Shown piece after piece: positions 8,727-17,407 of a DNA stretch of 64,000 nucleotides (position 1 is the stretch's first letter; each line of letters starts with the position of its first letter). The DNA is from Bradyrhizobium sp. AZCC 2262 (lineage in GTDB: Bacteria > Pseudomonadota > Alphaproteobacteria > Rhizobiales > Xanthobacteraceae). Both the position numbers and the translations under genes were made by a program. Below the pieces are notes generated by a model, which worked only from the letters and a program-made list of their open reading frames with translations, was not told the origin of the DNA and did not search any database. The stretch lies in the NCBI RefSeq assembly GCF_036924535.1, contig NZ_JAZHRT010000001.1:5704001-5768000 (forward strand), given 5' to 3'.

Positions 8727-9731
8727 TCACGCGACCCGCAACGCTGCCTTGCTGTCTGCGCCAACAAATCCCGCTAGCCGATCCATGATGATGCGCTCAG
8801 CGTCTGCCATGATGCGATCGATTAGTTCCTTGACCGTTGGAACGTCCTTGATCAGGCCCACCACCATCCCGCAGCTCCAGGCGCCGGCATCCATCTCGCC
8901 GTCGATCATGACCTTGGGATAGACGCCCGCGACCTCGTTATGGATGTCGGCGATCTGCAGCTTGGCGCCTTTTTCGCGCTCGATCTCGATCAGGCGATCG
9001 ACGCCCTTGTTCTTCAGCACGCGCTCGGTGTTCCGGAGCGCCCGCATCACCAGCCTTGTGTCGAGTTCGGTAGCGGCCACCAGCGCCTGTTTGACGTTGT
9101 CGTGCACCGGCGCTTCCTTGGTGGCGATGAAGCGCGTCCCCATGTTCATGCCGGCGGCGCCGAGCGCAAGCGCCGCAACCAGGCTTCGCGCATCGGCCAT
9201 GCCGCCCGACGCCACGAAGGGAATCTTCAATTCTTCGGCCGCGCGCGGCAGCAGAATCATGTTGGGCATATCGTCCTCGCCGGGATGCCCGCCGCACTCG
9301 AAGCCGTCGACGCTGACGGCGTCGCAGCCGATCTGCTCGGCCTTCAGGGAATGCCGAACCGAGGTGCATTTGTGGATCACCTTGATGCCGCCCGCCTTCA
9401 GCGCCGGCATATATTGCTCGGGACTGCGCCCGGCCGTCTCGACGATCTTAATGCCGCCTTCCCTGATGGCGGCGATATATTCCGGATAGGGCGGCGCGCT
9501 GAAGGTCGGCAGAAAGGTCAGGTTCACGCCAAACGGCTTGTCCGTCAGGTCGTGACACCGCGCGATCTCCTTGGCCAGTAATTCCGGCGTCTTCTGCGTC
9601 AAGCCGGTGATGATGCCGAGACCACCGGCATTCGACACCGCTGCCGCAAGCTCGGCAAATCCCACATAATGCATTCCGCCCTGGATGATCGGATGTTCAA
9701 TGCCGAACATCTCGGTAATTGCTGTCTTCAC
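8727..9731 (-). CDS. Nitronate monooxygenase-like FMN protein (NPD family)
   Basis: 334 residues from the GTG at 9731, which has GGAGG 5 bases upstream. A TIM-barrel FMN protein: HPIIQGGMHYVGFAELAAAVSNAGGLG at the N-terminus, FECGGHPGEDD near residue 150, IPFVASGGMADARSLVAALALGA and MGTRFIATKEAP in the C-terminal half. The family includes nitronate monooxygenases and also flavin-dependent reductases acting on CoA esters in steroid-ring breakdown (IpdC). In this beta-oxidation context a CoA-ester role is more likely than nitronate oxidation (inference). Confidence 0.85.
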   Translation of the reverse strand: MKTAITEMFGIEHPIIQGGMHYVGFAELAAAVSNAGGLGIITGLTQKTPELLAKEIARCHDLTDKPFGVNLTFLPTFSAPPYPEYIAAIREGGIKIVETAGRSPEQYMPALKAGGIKVIHKCTSVRHSLKAEQIGCDAVSVDGFECGGHPGEDDMPNMILLPRAAEELKIPFVASGGMADARSLVAALALGAAGMNMGTRFIATKEAPVHDNVKQALVAATELDTRLVMRALRNTERVLKNKGVDRLIEIEREKGAKLQIADIHNEVAGVYPKVMIDGEMDAGAWSCGMVVGLIKDVPTVKELIDRIMADAERIIMDRLAGFVGADSKAALRVA

Positions 9732-9785
9732 GCGCGCCTCCAATATGTTTTTGAGCTCTGAACTCTACCGGCTTGCAGCCGGGGT

Positions 9786-10976
9786 TCAATGGACGATTTC
9801 AAGGAGGCCTGCAGCTCCCATGCCGCCGCCGACACACATTGTGACGACAGCATATTTCGCCTTGCGTCGCCGGCCCTCGATCAGCGCGTGGCCGGTCAGA
9901 CGCGCGCCGGTCATGCCGTAGGGATGGCCGACCGCAATCGAACCACCATTGACGTTGAGCTTTTCCGGATCGATCCCCAATTTGTCGCGACAGTAGATCA
10001 CCTGCACCGCGAATGCCTCGTTCAGCTCCCAGAGATCGATATCGTCAACGGACAATCCATGCCGCTTGAGAAGCCGCGGCACGGCGTAGACCGGACCGAC
10101 CCCCATCTCGTCGGGTTCACAGCCCGCCGCGACAAAACCGCGGAAGATGCCGAGCGGCTTGAGGCCCTTCTTTGCCGCGAGCTTGTCGCTCATGATGACG
10201 GCGGCGCTGGCGCCGTCCGAAAGCTGGCTGGCATTGCCGCCGGTGATCGTAAAGCCCGGCCCCTTGGCCGGCTTGACACCTGCAAGACCTTCCGCGGTCG
10301 TGTCGGGACGCGGCCCCTCATCCGTCGAAAGCGTCACGTGCTTGTACGATACCGTGCCCGTGACCTTGTCCGTCACCGCCATGGCGGTCCTGATCGGTGC
10401 CAATTCGTCGTTGAAGCGGCCGCCCTGCTGGGCCGACGCCGTCCGGCGCTGGCTCTCAAGGCTGTACTCGTCCTGGCGCTCCCGCGAGATGTCGTAACGC
10501 TTCGCGACGATTTCGGCGGTGTCGAGCATCGCGATGTAAGCATCGCCTTTCATCGCGAGCAGCTCCGGATCGACGGCATGAAAGCCGTTCATCTGGTTGT
10601 TCTGCACCAGACTGATGGATTCACCGCCACCGCCGATGGCAACCTCCACGCCATCGAACAGCACTGACCTTGCAGCCAACGCGATCGCCTGAAGTCCGGA
10701 TGCGCATTGGCGATCGATCGTCGTTCCGGCGACCGTCACCGGAAGTCCGGCGCGGAGCAACGCCTTGCGCGCAATGTTGGTGCCGGTGGTACCCTGTTGC
10801 ATGGCACACCCCATCACGACGTCCTCGACCTCGGCACCCTCGATTTTCGCCCGCGACAACGCCTCGGAAATGGCGTGACCGAGCAAGGTCGCACCTTCGG
10901 TATGGTTCAGTGCACCCTTGTAGGCCTTGCCAATCGGTGTACGGGCGGTCGATACGATCACGGCATCCGTCATCAT
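9786..10976 (-). CDS. Acetyl-CoA acyltransferase (thiolase)
   Basis: 396 residues, the usual length of degradative thiolases. Catalytic residues are C91 ([10 protein letters not shown]), H351 ([12 protein letters not shown]) and C381 ([11 protein letters not shown]). It should cleave a 3-ketoacyl-CoA with CoA to give a shortened acyl-CoA. Two adjacent ATG codons (10976, 10973) follow GAGG. It lies between the flavoprotein and the dehydrogenase genes in the same leftward unit. Confidence 0.93.
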   Translation of the reverse strand: MMTDAVIVSTARTPIGKAYKGALNHTEGATLLGHAISEALSRAKIEGAEVEDVVMGCAMQQGTTGTNIARKALLRAGLPVTVAGTTIDRQCASGLQAIALAARSVLFDGVEVAIGGGGESISLVQNNQMNGFHAVDPELLAMKGDAYIAMLDTAEIVAKRYDISRERQDEYSLESQRRTASAQQGGRFNDELAPIRTAMAVTDKVTGTVSYKHVTLSTDEGPRPDTTAEGLAGVKPAKGPGFTITGGNASQLSDGASAAVIMSDKLAAKKGLKPLGIFRGFVAAGCEPDEMGVGPVYAVPRLLKRHGLSVDDIDLWELNEAFAVQVIYCRDKLGIDPEKLNVNGGSIAVGHPYGMTGARLTGHALIEGRRRKAKYAVVTMCVGGGMGAAGLLEIVH

Positions 10977-11021
10977 TCACCTCTGGTTGGACGCGACATC
11001 GACTGCCACGTCGAAAAAACG

Positions 11022-12152
11022 CTAAGCCTGTTGCGCATACCACATCAGATGGTAGGTCGGGTCGCCATACTGGGTGTTGATGGACGCGATCCGCTTGAAG
11101 TAGTGACCGACGTTCAATTCGTCGCTCATACCCATGCCGCCGTGAAGCTGCACCGCCTGCTCGGCAATGAACCGTGCGGCATTGCCGACCTTCGATTTGG
11201 CGCCGGATGCCAGCTTCGATCCGTGCGGTTCTTTCGCCGCGAGGCTCAGATTCAGATGCTGCGTGAACGAGACCGCCTCCTCGAGGGCGATGAACATATC
11301 GACCATGCGATGCTGCAGCACCTGGAACGTCCCGAGCGCAGCGCCGAACTGCTTGCGCGTCCGGCTGTATTCGAGCGTCGACGAATTCAGTTCCGTCATC
11401 GCGCCGACAGCTTCCGCACACAGCGCCGCGATGGCGCGGGCGCGGCACGCCTCCAGTATGGCGACACCCTCCCCTTCGGTTCCCAGCAACTGGCCGGCCG
11501 GCACCCGCACATTCATCAGCGTCATTTCAGCGGCGCGCCGGCCGTCGATCGTCCGGAAGCCCTGCAAGTGAAGATTGGGCGAATGACGATCGACCACAAA
11601 GAGACTGACCCCGCTACGATCGCGCGGGCCGCCCGATGTCCGCGCCGAGACGATCAATTTGTCGGCCCACGGCGCTCCGATTACCGCCGCCTTGGTACCG
11701 CTTAAAACGTAGCTTTCACCCTGACGCCGCGCTGTCGTATCGACATTGCTGAAATCGTAACGCGAGCGCGCCTCCGCCCAGCCCAGCGCCCAAATGGATT
11801 CGCCGGCCATGATCTGCGGCAGATACGCTTCGCGTTGCGCCGGCGTGCCGGCGTCCTCGATCAGGCCGCCTGCGAGCACCACCGTCTCGAAGAACGGTTC
11901 GACCACGAGGTTGCGCCCGAACTCCTGCATCACGATCATCGTCGCCAGCGGTCCGCCGCCAAGGCCACCGGAACTTTCCTGGAACGGCGCGGCACACAGG
12001 CCGAGTTCGGCAAAGGCATTCCAGTGCTTGCGGCTAAAGCCTTCGTCGGTCGCGACGATCTTGCGGCGCGCGTCGAAATCGTACTGATCCCGCAGCAGTC
12101 GTTGAACGCTGCCACGAAGCAATTCCTGTTCTTCCGTCAACTGAATGTCCAT
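11022..12152 (-). CDS. Acyl-CoA dehydrogenase, short subunit type
   Basis: 376 residues. The family domains appear in order: N-terminal helices (EEQELLRGSVQRLLRDQYDFDAR), middle beta domain (ALGWAEARSRYDFSNVDTTA), and C-terminal helices (TRKQFGAALGTFQVLQHRMVDMFIALEEA, LHGGMGMSDELNVGHYFKRI). The usual catalytic glutamate position in the C-terminal part is not obvious. It lies 21 bases from a second, longer dehydrogenase gene, an arrangement seen in two-subunit enzymes of sterol side-chain breakdown, so the pair may form one heteromeric flavoenzyme (inference). Confidence 0.88.
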   Translation of the reverse strand: MDIQLTEEQELLRGSVQRLLRDQYDFDARRKIVATDEGFSRKHWNAFAELGLCAAPFQESSGGLGGGPLATMIVMQEFGRNLVVEPFFETVVLAGGLIEDAGTPAQREAYLPQIMAGESIWALGWAEARSRYDFSNVDTTARRQGESYVLSGTKAAVIGAPWADKLIVSARTSGGPRDRSGVSLFVVDRHSPNLHLQGFRTIDGRRAAEMTLMNVRVPAGQLLGTEGEGVAILEACRARAIAALCAEAVGAMTELNSSTLEYSRTRKQFGAALGTFQVLQHRMVDMFIALEEAVSFTQHLNLSLAAKEPHGSKLASGAKSKVGNAARFIAEQAVQLHGGMGMSDELNVGHYFKRIASINTQYGDPTYHLMWYAQQA

Positions 12153-12173
12153 CGGACGCCTCGTTCACTGCCG

Positions 12174-13355
12174 TTAAAGTCCCAGCACCGCTTTCGCGAT
12201 GATGTTGCGCTGGATCTCGTTCGACCCGCCATAGATGCTGAGCTTGCGTGAATTCAAATACTTCTCGGACGCGGTATGCCCGTAATCCGGCCCGGGCATA
12301 AAGCGATTGGCGCTCACCGGATGCTCGCGGATCGCAAGACCGTAATTGCCGATCGCCTGATGGGTCAGATCGGTAATGCGCTGGAATATCTCGGTGCCCC
12401 GGATCTTGAACAGCGAGGCCGCCGGCCCCGGATCGATGCCGCGCGACATCTGGGCAACAACGCGCAACTCCGTCGCCTCCAGGGCCAGCAAATCAAGCTC
12501 GACGCGCGCAATGTCCTTGATGAACTCTCCGAAGGATGGATCGTCCTCGGCAATTTCGGTCTTTACGATCCGCTTAAGCCGGTTCAGGTAGCGCGTCGAA
12601 CGGCCGATGCCGGCCATGCTGGTACGTTCGTTGCTAAGCAAAAACTTCGCGTAAGTCCAACCCTTGTTTTCCTCACCGATCAGATTCTCGACCGGAACGC
12701 GCACCTCTTCGAGGAACACGTCGTTGACCTCGTGCGATCCGTCGATGGTGATGATCGGGCGCACGGTAACGCCCGGCGACTTCATGTCGATCAGGAGGAA
12801 CGATATGCCGGCCTGCGGCTTTGCCGCGGTGTCGGTGCGCACCAAGCAGAAGATCCAGTCGGCGTGCTGGGCCAGTGTGGTCCAGGTCTTGTGACCGTTG
12901 ACGATGTAGTAATCACCGTCCCGCACCGCCTTGGTTCGGACCGAGGCAAGGTCGGAGCCGGAGCCCGGCTCCGAGTAGCCCTGGCACCACCAATCCTCGC
13001 CCGACAGAATCCGCGGCAGAAACTTCTTCTTCTGCGCGTCGTTGCCGAACGTGTAGATCACCGGACCGACCATGGTGACGCTGAACGCCAGCGGCGGCAG
13101 CGTTCCGGCGCGCGAGGTCTCCTGTTCGAACACAAAGCGTTGCGTGATCGACCAGCCGGGCCCGCCATATTCCTTCGGCCACAGCGGCGCGATCCATCCC
13201 TTGTTGTGAAGGATGCGGTGCCACAGCAGCATCTGCTCCTTGGTCAGGTCGGTCTCGGGATTGGGAACGCGCATTTCCGATGGATAATTCTCCGCGATGA
13301 AGGCGCGCACTTCGTCGCGAAACGCGGCATCTTCGCTGGAAAGGTTGAGTTCCAC
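12174..13355 (-). CDS. Acyl-CoA dehydrogenase, long subunit type
   Basis: 393 residues from the GTG at 13355, which has AGGAG 7 bases upstream and avoids overlap with the SDR gene. Motifs: WWCQGYSEPGSGSDLASVRTKAVRDGDYYIVNGHKTWTT split over the FAD domain, and a C-terminal SIYGGSNEIQRNIIAKAVLGL tail that contains the usual FAD-binding end of the family. Likely partner of the neighbouring 376-residue dehydrogenase. It oxidises an acyl-CoA to the enoyl-CoA with electron-transfer flavoprotein as acceptor. Confidence 0.9.
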   Translation of the reverse strand: MELNLSSEDAAFRDEVRAFIAENYPSEMRVPNPETDLTKEQMLLWHRILHNKGWIAPLWPKEYGGPGWSITQRFVFEQETSRAGTLPPLAFSVTMVGPVIYTFGNDAQKKKFLPRILSGEDWWCQGYSEPGSGSDLASVRTKAVRDGDYYIVNGHKTWTTLAQHADWIFCLVRTDTAAKPQAGISFLLIDMKSPGVTVRPIITIDGSHEVNDVFLEEVRVPVENLIGEENKGWTYAKFLLSNERTSMAGIGRSTRYLNRLKRIVKTEIAEDDPSFGEFIKDIARVELDLLALEATELRVVAQMSRGIDPGPAASLFKIRGTEIFQRITDLTHQAIGNYGLAIREHPVSANRFMPGPDYGHTASEKYLNSRKLSIYGGSNEIQRNIIAKAVLGL

Positions 13356-13368
13356 CGTGACGCTCCTG

Positions 13369-14106
13369 CTACCACTTCTCGCCGAAGGGACGTATTTCGA
13401 GCTCAAAGGTCCAGGCACTGCGCGGCTGCTGGTAGAGCAGCCAATAGGATTCGGCGACCGACGCTGGTGGCATCAGCAGATCGGGATCATTAAGCGCATC
13501 CGGCCCCAGAGCCTCGATCCGCCGCTGTCGCACCCATTCCGTGTCCACGCCGGAGTCGATAATGAGGTGGGCGACGTGAATATTCTTCGGCCCGAGTTCG
13601 CGCGCGGTCGCTTGCGCCACGGCGCGCAGGCCGAACTTGGCACTGGCGAAGGCCGCATAGCCGGACCCGCCGCGCAGGGACGCGGTCGCGCCGGTGAAGA
13701 AAATATTGCCCTTGCCTCGCGGCAGCATCAGGCGAGCCGCTTCGCGACCGGCAAGAAAACCGGAATAGCAGGCCATTTCCCAGACTTTTCGAAACACGCG
13801 CTCCGTGGTCTCGACGATCGGGAAGTTGACGTTGGCGCCAATGTTGAAAATGCAGACCTCGAGCGGCGCATGCTTGTCGGCGTCGCCGAGGAAGGAGGTG
13901 ATTTCCTCCTCCTTTCGCGCATCGAGCGAACGGGCGTGGATTTCTCCCCCCGCCGCTTCGATTTCCTTCACCAGCGGCTCGAGCTTGGCGCCGTTGCGCC
14001 GCCCGGCAAACACCGTGAAGCCTTCGGAAGCGAACTTCTTGGCGATCTCGCCGCCGATATAGTCACCGGCGCCGATCACGGCCACGGTCGCGTTTCTCTT
14101 CTGCAA
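13369..14106 (-). CDS. SDR-family protein with Phe in place of the catalytic Tyr (2 of 3)
   Basis: 245 residues from a TTG start at 14106 preceded by GGGAG at 6 bases; the frame is open further upstream but overlaps the ligase gene. Nucleotide-binding motif GAGDYIGGEIAKKF. The YxxxK position reads FASAK, so the tyrosine is phenylalanine and the lysine is kept. The C-terminus ends EIRPFGEKW. It is closest to the protein at 15954-16697 (shared FFTGAT, AKFGLRAVAQ and ARELGPKNIHV stretches). It lies between the ligase and dehydrogenase genes. Confidence 0.8.
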   Translation of the reverse strand: MQKRNATVAVIGAGDYIGGEIAKKFASEGFTVFAGRRNGAKLEPLVKEIEAAGGEIHARSLDARKEEEITSFLGDADKHAPLEVCIFNIGANVNFPIVETTERVFRKVWEMACYSGFLAGREAARLMLPRGKGNIFFTGATASLRGGSGYAAFASAKFGLRAVAQATARELGPKNIHVAHLIIDSGVDTEWVRQRRIEALGPDALNDPDLLMPPASVAESYWLLYQQPRSAWTFELEIRPFGEKW

Positions 14107-14132
14107 AGCTGTTCTCCCGGTCAATCTGGCAG

Positions 14133-15719
14133 TTACGAATGTCGGCTGGCGATCGCCGGCTCGGTCCTTGACGCAGTGCCCTGCAAGGACTCCGCAAGCT
14201 TGTGCTTCAGGATCTTGCCGGTCGAGGTTGCCGGCAACGCATCGAGCACGAAGATCGCCGACGGCCGCTTGTACGAAGTCAATTGCGGGTTGATGAACGC
14301 CGACAGATCGGCGGGCGTCACCTTCGACCCCTGGATCAGTTGCACAAAGGCGACGACTTCCTCGTTGCCGTCGACGGAGCGGCCCACCACGGCGGACTGC
14401 ACGACATCCTTGTGCGAACTGAGGACGGCCTCGACCTCCGCCGGATAGACGTTGAAACCCGACCGGATGATCATTTCCTTGGTGCGGCCGACGATATAGA
14501 GGCAGTCGCCATCGAAGCGCGCAAGATCGCCGGTATTGAACCATCCCTCGCTATCGATGGCCTTCGCCGTCAGGTCGGGCGCGCGATAATAGCCACGCAT
14601 GACGTTTCGCCCCCGGACGTGAAGCTCGCCAATCTCCCCCCTCGCCACCGGAATGCCATCGACAGTCCTGATGCGGGCCTCGACGCCCGGCAGCAGCGTT
14701 CCAACGGCCTGATCGCTGCGCGGCGTATCAAAGCGAACCCCCGATATTCCCGGCGAGCATTCGGTGATGCCATAGCCGTTGGATAGCGGCAGGCCGAGCT
14801 CCCGTTCGACGCGCGACTTCAGTTCGAGATCGAGTGGCGCGCCCGCCACCGCAATCAGCCGCAGCGATCCCGGATCTAAATGCCTCAGACCTGCCACTGC
14901 CTTGTATTCCAAAAGGCGCTGATAGGTCGCAGGCACGCCGCAGAGAATGGTGATTCCTTCTTCGGCGATCGCCTTGGCGAGCGCTGCGGGATCGTACTTG
15001 CTTACCAGGCGGACTGTCCCGCCGACCATCAGGGTCATGATCAGCAACGAGATGCCGACAATGTGTGAGATTGGCAGCACGACATATACCTTGTCGCCGG
15101 CACCCATTCGGCGGAAATGCGCGGTGGTCTTCGCGCTGACGAGCAGGTTTTCGTGCGTAAGCATCACGCCCTTCGGCGTACCCGTTGTTCCCGATGTGTA
15201 GATCAGCACGGCGACCTGTTTCGCCGCTTCCTTCTCGACCGGTTCAGCTACGGCCGCTTCGTTCATCGGGCCGACGTCGACCGCCATCAAGGCTCCGAGC
15301 CGCCATACCTCCGCGCCATAACGCTGCGCGTGAGCCGCGGCTTCCTTCGAAACCTCCGAAGAAAAAAGCATTCGCCGCGCACCGCTGTGATCGCGGATCT
15401 GGTCCAGTTCGCGCGCCGAGAGTCTGGGATTGGCGACGATCGCCCATGCGTCAATCCGGCTCGCCGCCAGAAGCAGCGCAGCAAGAGCGATGCAGTTTTC
15501 GCTGACGATAACTATACGATCGCCCGTCCTGACACCGAGCGATTTGAGACCAGCGGCGACATCTACGACCGCTCGATCCAGCTCTCGATAGCTCCAGGAG
15601 GCACCATCTTCGATCAGCGCCGCGCGGTGGGGAGATGCGGCAACGTGCCGGTCAATGACCTCATGCATGCGGCGTGGAAGCCCAGCGGCAATCTCGCCGA
15701 TATCCATCGCTTCCGGCAC
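14133..15719 (-). CDS. AMP-forming acyl-CoA synthetase (FadD type)
   Basis: 528 residues from a GTG at 15719 with GGGAGGG 5 bases upstream. Adenylation motifs: YTSGTTGTPKGVMLTHENL (near 175-193), GYGITECSPG, WFNTGDLARFDGD, RSGFNVYPAEVEAVL and the lysine motif TGKILKHKL near the C-terminus. It activates a carboxylic acid to its CoA ester and is the first gene of the long leftward unit. The palindrome at 15782-15798 lies 63 bases upstream. Confidence 0.92.
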   Translation of the reverse strand: MPEAMDIGEIAAGLPRRMHEVIDRHVAASPHRAALIEDGASWSYRELDRAVVDVAAGLKSLGVRTGDRIVIVSENCIALAALLLAASRIDAWAIVANPRLSARELDQIRDHSGARRMLFSSEVSKEAAAHAQRYGAEVWRLGALMAVDVGPMNEAAVAEPVEKEAAKQVAVLIYTSGTTGTPKGVMLTHENLLVSAKTTAHFRRMGAGDKVYVVLPISHIVGISLLIMTLMVGGTVRLVSKYDPAALAKAIAEEGITILCGVPATYQRLLEYKAVAGLRHLDPGSLRLIAVAGAPLDLELKSRVERELGLPLSNGYGITECSPGISGVRFDTPRSDQAVGTLLPGVEARIRTVDGIPVARGEIGELHVRGRNVMRGYYRAPDLTAKAIDSEGWFNTGDLARFDGDCLYIVGRTKEMIIRSGFNVYPAEVEAVLSSHKDVVQSAVVGRSVDGNEEVVAFVQLIQGSKVTPADLSAFINPQLTSYKRPSAIFVLDALPATSTGKILKHKLAESLQGTASRTEPAIASRHS

Positions 15720-15781
15720 TTTCGCCCTCCCACGTCTATCAAGCTGCCTGTTCGCGCGGCCTTATCGTCGACCTCAATTAA

Positions 15782-15798
15782 CGTTCTTTTTTAGAACT
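15782..15798. promoter_or_regulatory. CGTTC-N7-GAACT operator, site 1
   Basis: T-rich centre, one mismatch from AGTTC-N7-GAACT. It lies 63 bases upstream of the CoA ligase start at 15719, where a repressor site for the leftward unit is expected. Five related sites occur at 15921, 19455, 19541, 23161 and 23414. Confidence 0.6.
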
Positions 15799-15920
15799 CG
15801 TCAATCGATTTCTGCGCACGCCATTTTTCGACTTGGTCAGGAACCGTGACTTACCCCCATAGCGTATTGGCTGTGGCGGGTCCGCTGTTTACAGGCGGCC
15901 TAAACCGGGATACTTATTTA

Positions 15921-15937
15921 AGTACCAAATAAGAACT
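15921..15937. promoter_or_regulatory. AGTAC-N7-GAACT operator, site 2
   Basis: Centre CAAATAA. It ends 16 bases before the SDR ATG at 15954, so a bound protein would cover the promoter or ribosome site of the rightward SDR-GST pair. Confidence 0.55.
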
Positions 15938-15953
15938 AATGGGAGGCGGAAAG

Positions 15954-16697
15954 ATGACGGCAAGTCGTGGTGTAGCGATCCTCGTAGGGGCCGGCGATGC
16001 CATCGGCGCCGCTGTCGCCCGCCGTTTTGCCACGGGTGGCTATACGGTTTGCATCTGCCGGCGCGACGCAGCCAAATCCCAGGAACTGATCGACGAGCTG
16101 AAGGCCGCGGGTCACGATGCCCACGCGTTCAGCATCGACGCCCGTCAGGAAGCCGAAGTTCAGAGCCTGTTTGCCGACGTCGAGAAGAATATCGGCCCGA
16201 TCGAGGTCTGCCTCTTCAATGCCGGATCGAACGTCAACAAGCCGCTGCTGGACACCACCGAGAAGCTGTTCTTCAAGGCGTGGGAGCTTGCATGTTACGG
16301 CGGGTTTCTGGTCGGACGCGAGGCCGCGCGCTACATGCTTCCCCGTGGCCGCGGCACGATTTTCTTTACCGGAGCGACCGCCAGCATCCGTGGCGGACAG
16401 GGTTTTGCAGCGTTTTCGTCAGCGAAATTCGGGCTTCGTGCGGTGGCTCAGGCGATGGCACGCGAGCTCGGCCCCAAGAATATCCACGTCGTGCATCTGC
16501 TGATCGACGCCGGCGTGGACAGCGAAGCCATCCACCAGCGCATGAAAGCGGCGAAAGGGATCGAGGCCAGCGATATCCCCGCCGACAGCCTGACGAAGAC
16601 ATCGTCGATCGCCGACGCCTATTGGTTCGCCCACCAGCAAACCCGGGACGGCTGGACCCATGAACTCGATCTACGTCCCTCCGTGGAGAAATGGTAA
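15954..16697 (+). CDS. SDR-family protein with Phe in place of the catalytic Tyr (3 of 3)
   Basis: 247 residues from the ATG at 15954 (GGGAGG 7 bases upstream; an in-frame ATG at 15939 overlaps the operator). Nucleotide-binding motif VGAGDAIGAAVARRF. The active-site tyrosine position reads FSSAK. C-terminus LRPSVEKW. Strongly similar to the SDR at 13369-14106, which lies on the opposite strand, so the two probably arose by duplication. It is followed one base after its stop by the GST gene. Confidence 0.82.
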   Translation: MTASRGVAILVGAGDAIGAAVARRFATGGYTVCICRRDAAKSQELIDELKAAGHDAHAFSIDARQEAEVQSLFADVEKNIGPIEVCLFNAGSNVNKPLLDTTEKLFFKAWELACYGGFLVGREAARYMLPRGRGTIFFTGATASIRGGQGFAAFSSAKFGLRAVAQAMARELGPKNIHVVHLLIDAGVDSEAIHQRMKAAKGIEASDIPADSLTKTSSIADAYWFAHQQTRDGWTHELDLRPSVEKW

Positions 16698-16698
16698 C

Positions 16699-17376
16699 AT
16701 GGGCGCCGCACCGGACCTGACCCTGTGGGGGGTTGGCACGAGCCGCACGATCCGGCCACATTGGGCGATGCACGAGCTGGCGCTGTCTTATAAGACGAAG
16801 CCGATCGGGCCGCGGACCGGCGAGACCAAGACCGCCGAATACACCAGACTGAATCCCCGGCAGAAAGTCCCGCTGCTGCAGGACGGCGACTTCTGTATCG
16901 GCGAAAGTGCGGCGATCGTTGCCTACCTTTCTCGGATGTATTCAACGCCCGAACGCGCGCTGATACCCGAAACGCCGCGCGAATATGCCGCCTGGCTGGA
17001 GTGGTGCTTCTTCGTCGTGGCCGAGTTGGATTCCACCAGCCTTTACGTGATGCGAAGGCACCGGGCCGATGCGCTTGGACCGATCTACGGCGTTGCGCCC
17101 GAGGTGGTCGCCAAGGCCGGCGAGTATTTTCGCGAGCAGTTGCGCCATGTTGAAGTCGCACTGGCAGATGGCCGGCAGTTCCTGATGGGCGACAAGTTCA
17201 CCAGCGCCGACATCCTGCTGACGACATGTCTGGATTGGGCGATCGCTTACGGCGTCGGCATTTGCGACAACGCCCAGCCCTATCTCGAACGCATGCAGGC
17301 GCGAGACGCCTATCAGCTCGCCAAGGTGGCGAACGTGCCACTGGCGCCAGTCACGCCGGTGGCACAGAAAAGCTGA
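16699..17376 (+). CDS. Glutathione S-transferase family protein
   Basis: 225 residues, starting one base after the SDR stop. The thioredoxin-like N-terminal domain has LNPRQKVPLLQDGDFCIGESAAI: the cis-proline VPLL and the ES pair that binds glutathione. The helical C-terminal domain contains FLMGDKFTSADILLTTCLDWA, a typical GST N-capping box and hydrophobic staple region. It probably conjugates or isomerises an intermediate with glutathione together with the SDR. It converges with the CoA-transferase gene. Confidence 0.88.
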   Translation: MGAAPDLTLWGVGTSRTIRPHWAMHELALSYKTKPIGPRTGETKTAEYTRLNPRQKVPLLQDGDFCIGESAAIVAYLSRMYSTPERALIPETPREYAAWLEWCFFVVAELDSTSLYVMRRHRADALGPIYGVAPEVVAKAGEYFREQLRHVEVALADGRQFLMGDKFTSADILLTTCLDWAIAYGVGICDNAQPYLERMQARDAYQLAKVANVPLAPVTPVAQKS

Positions 17377-17407
17377 CAACCGGCATCAATTGCGCGCAGC
17401 GCTTTGC

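Noticed and set aside
9744..9785. GAGCTC-TGAACTC as a seventh HxlR site
   Set aside because: The arms are too close together (no 7-base centre) and the left arm does not match AGTTC.
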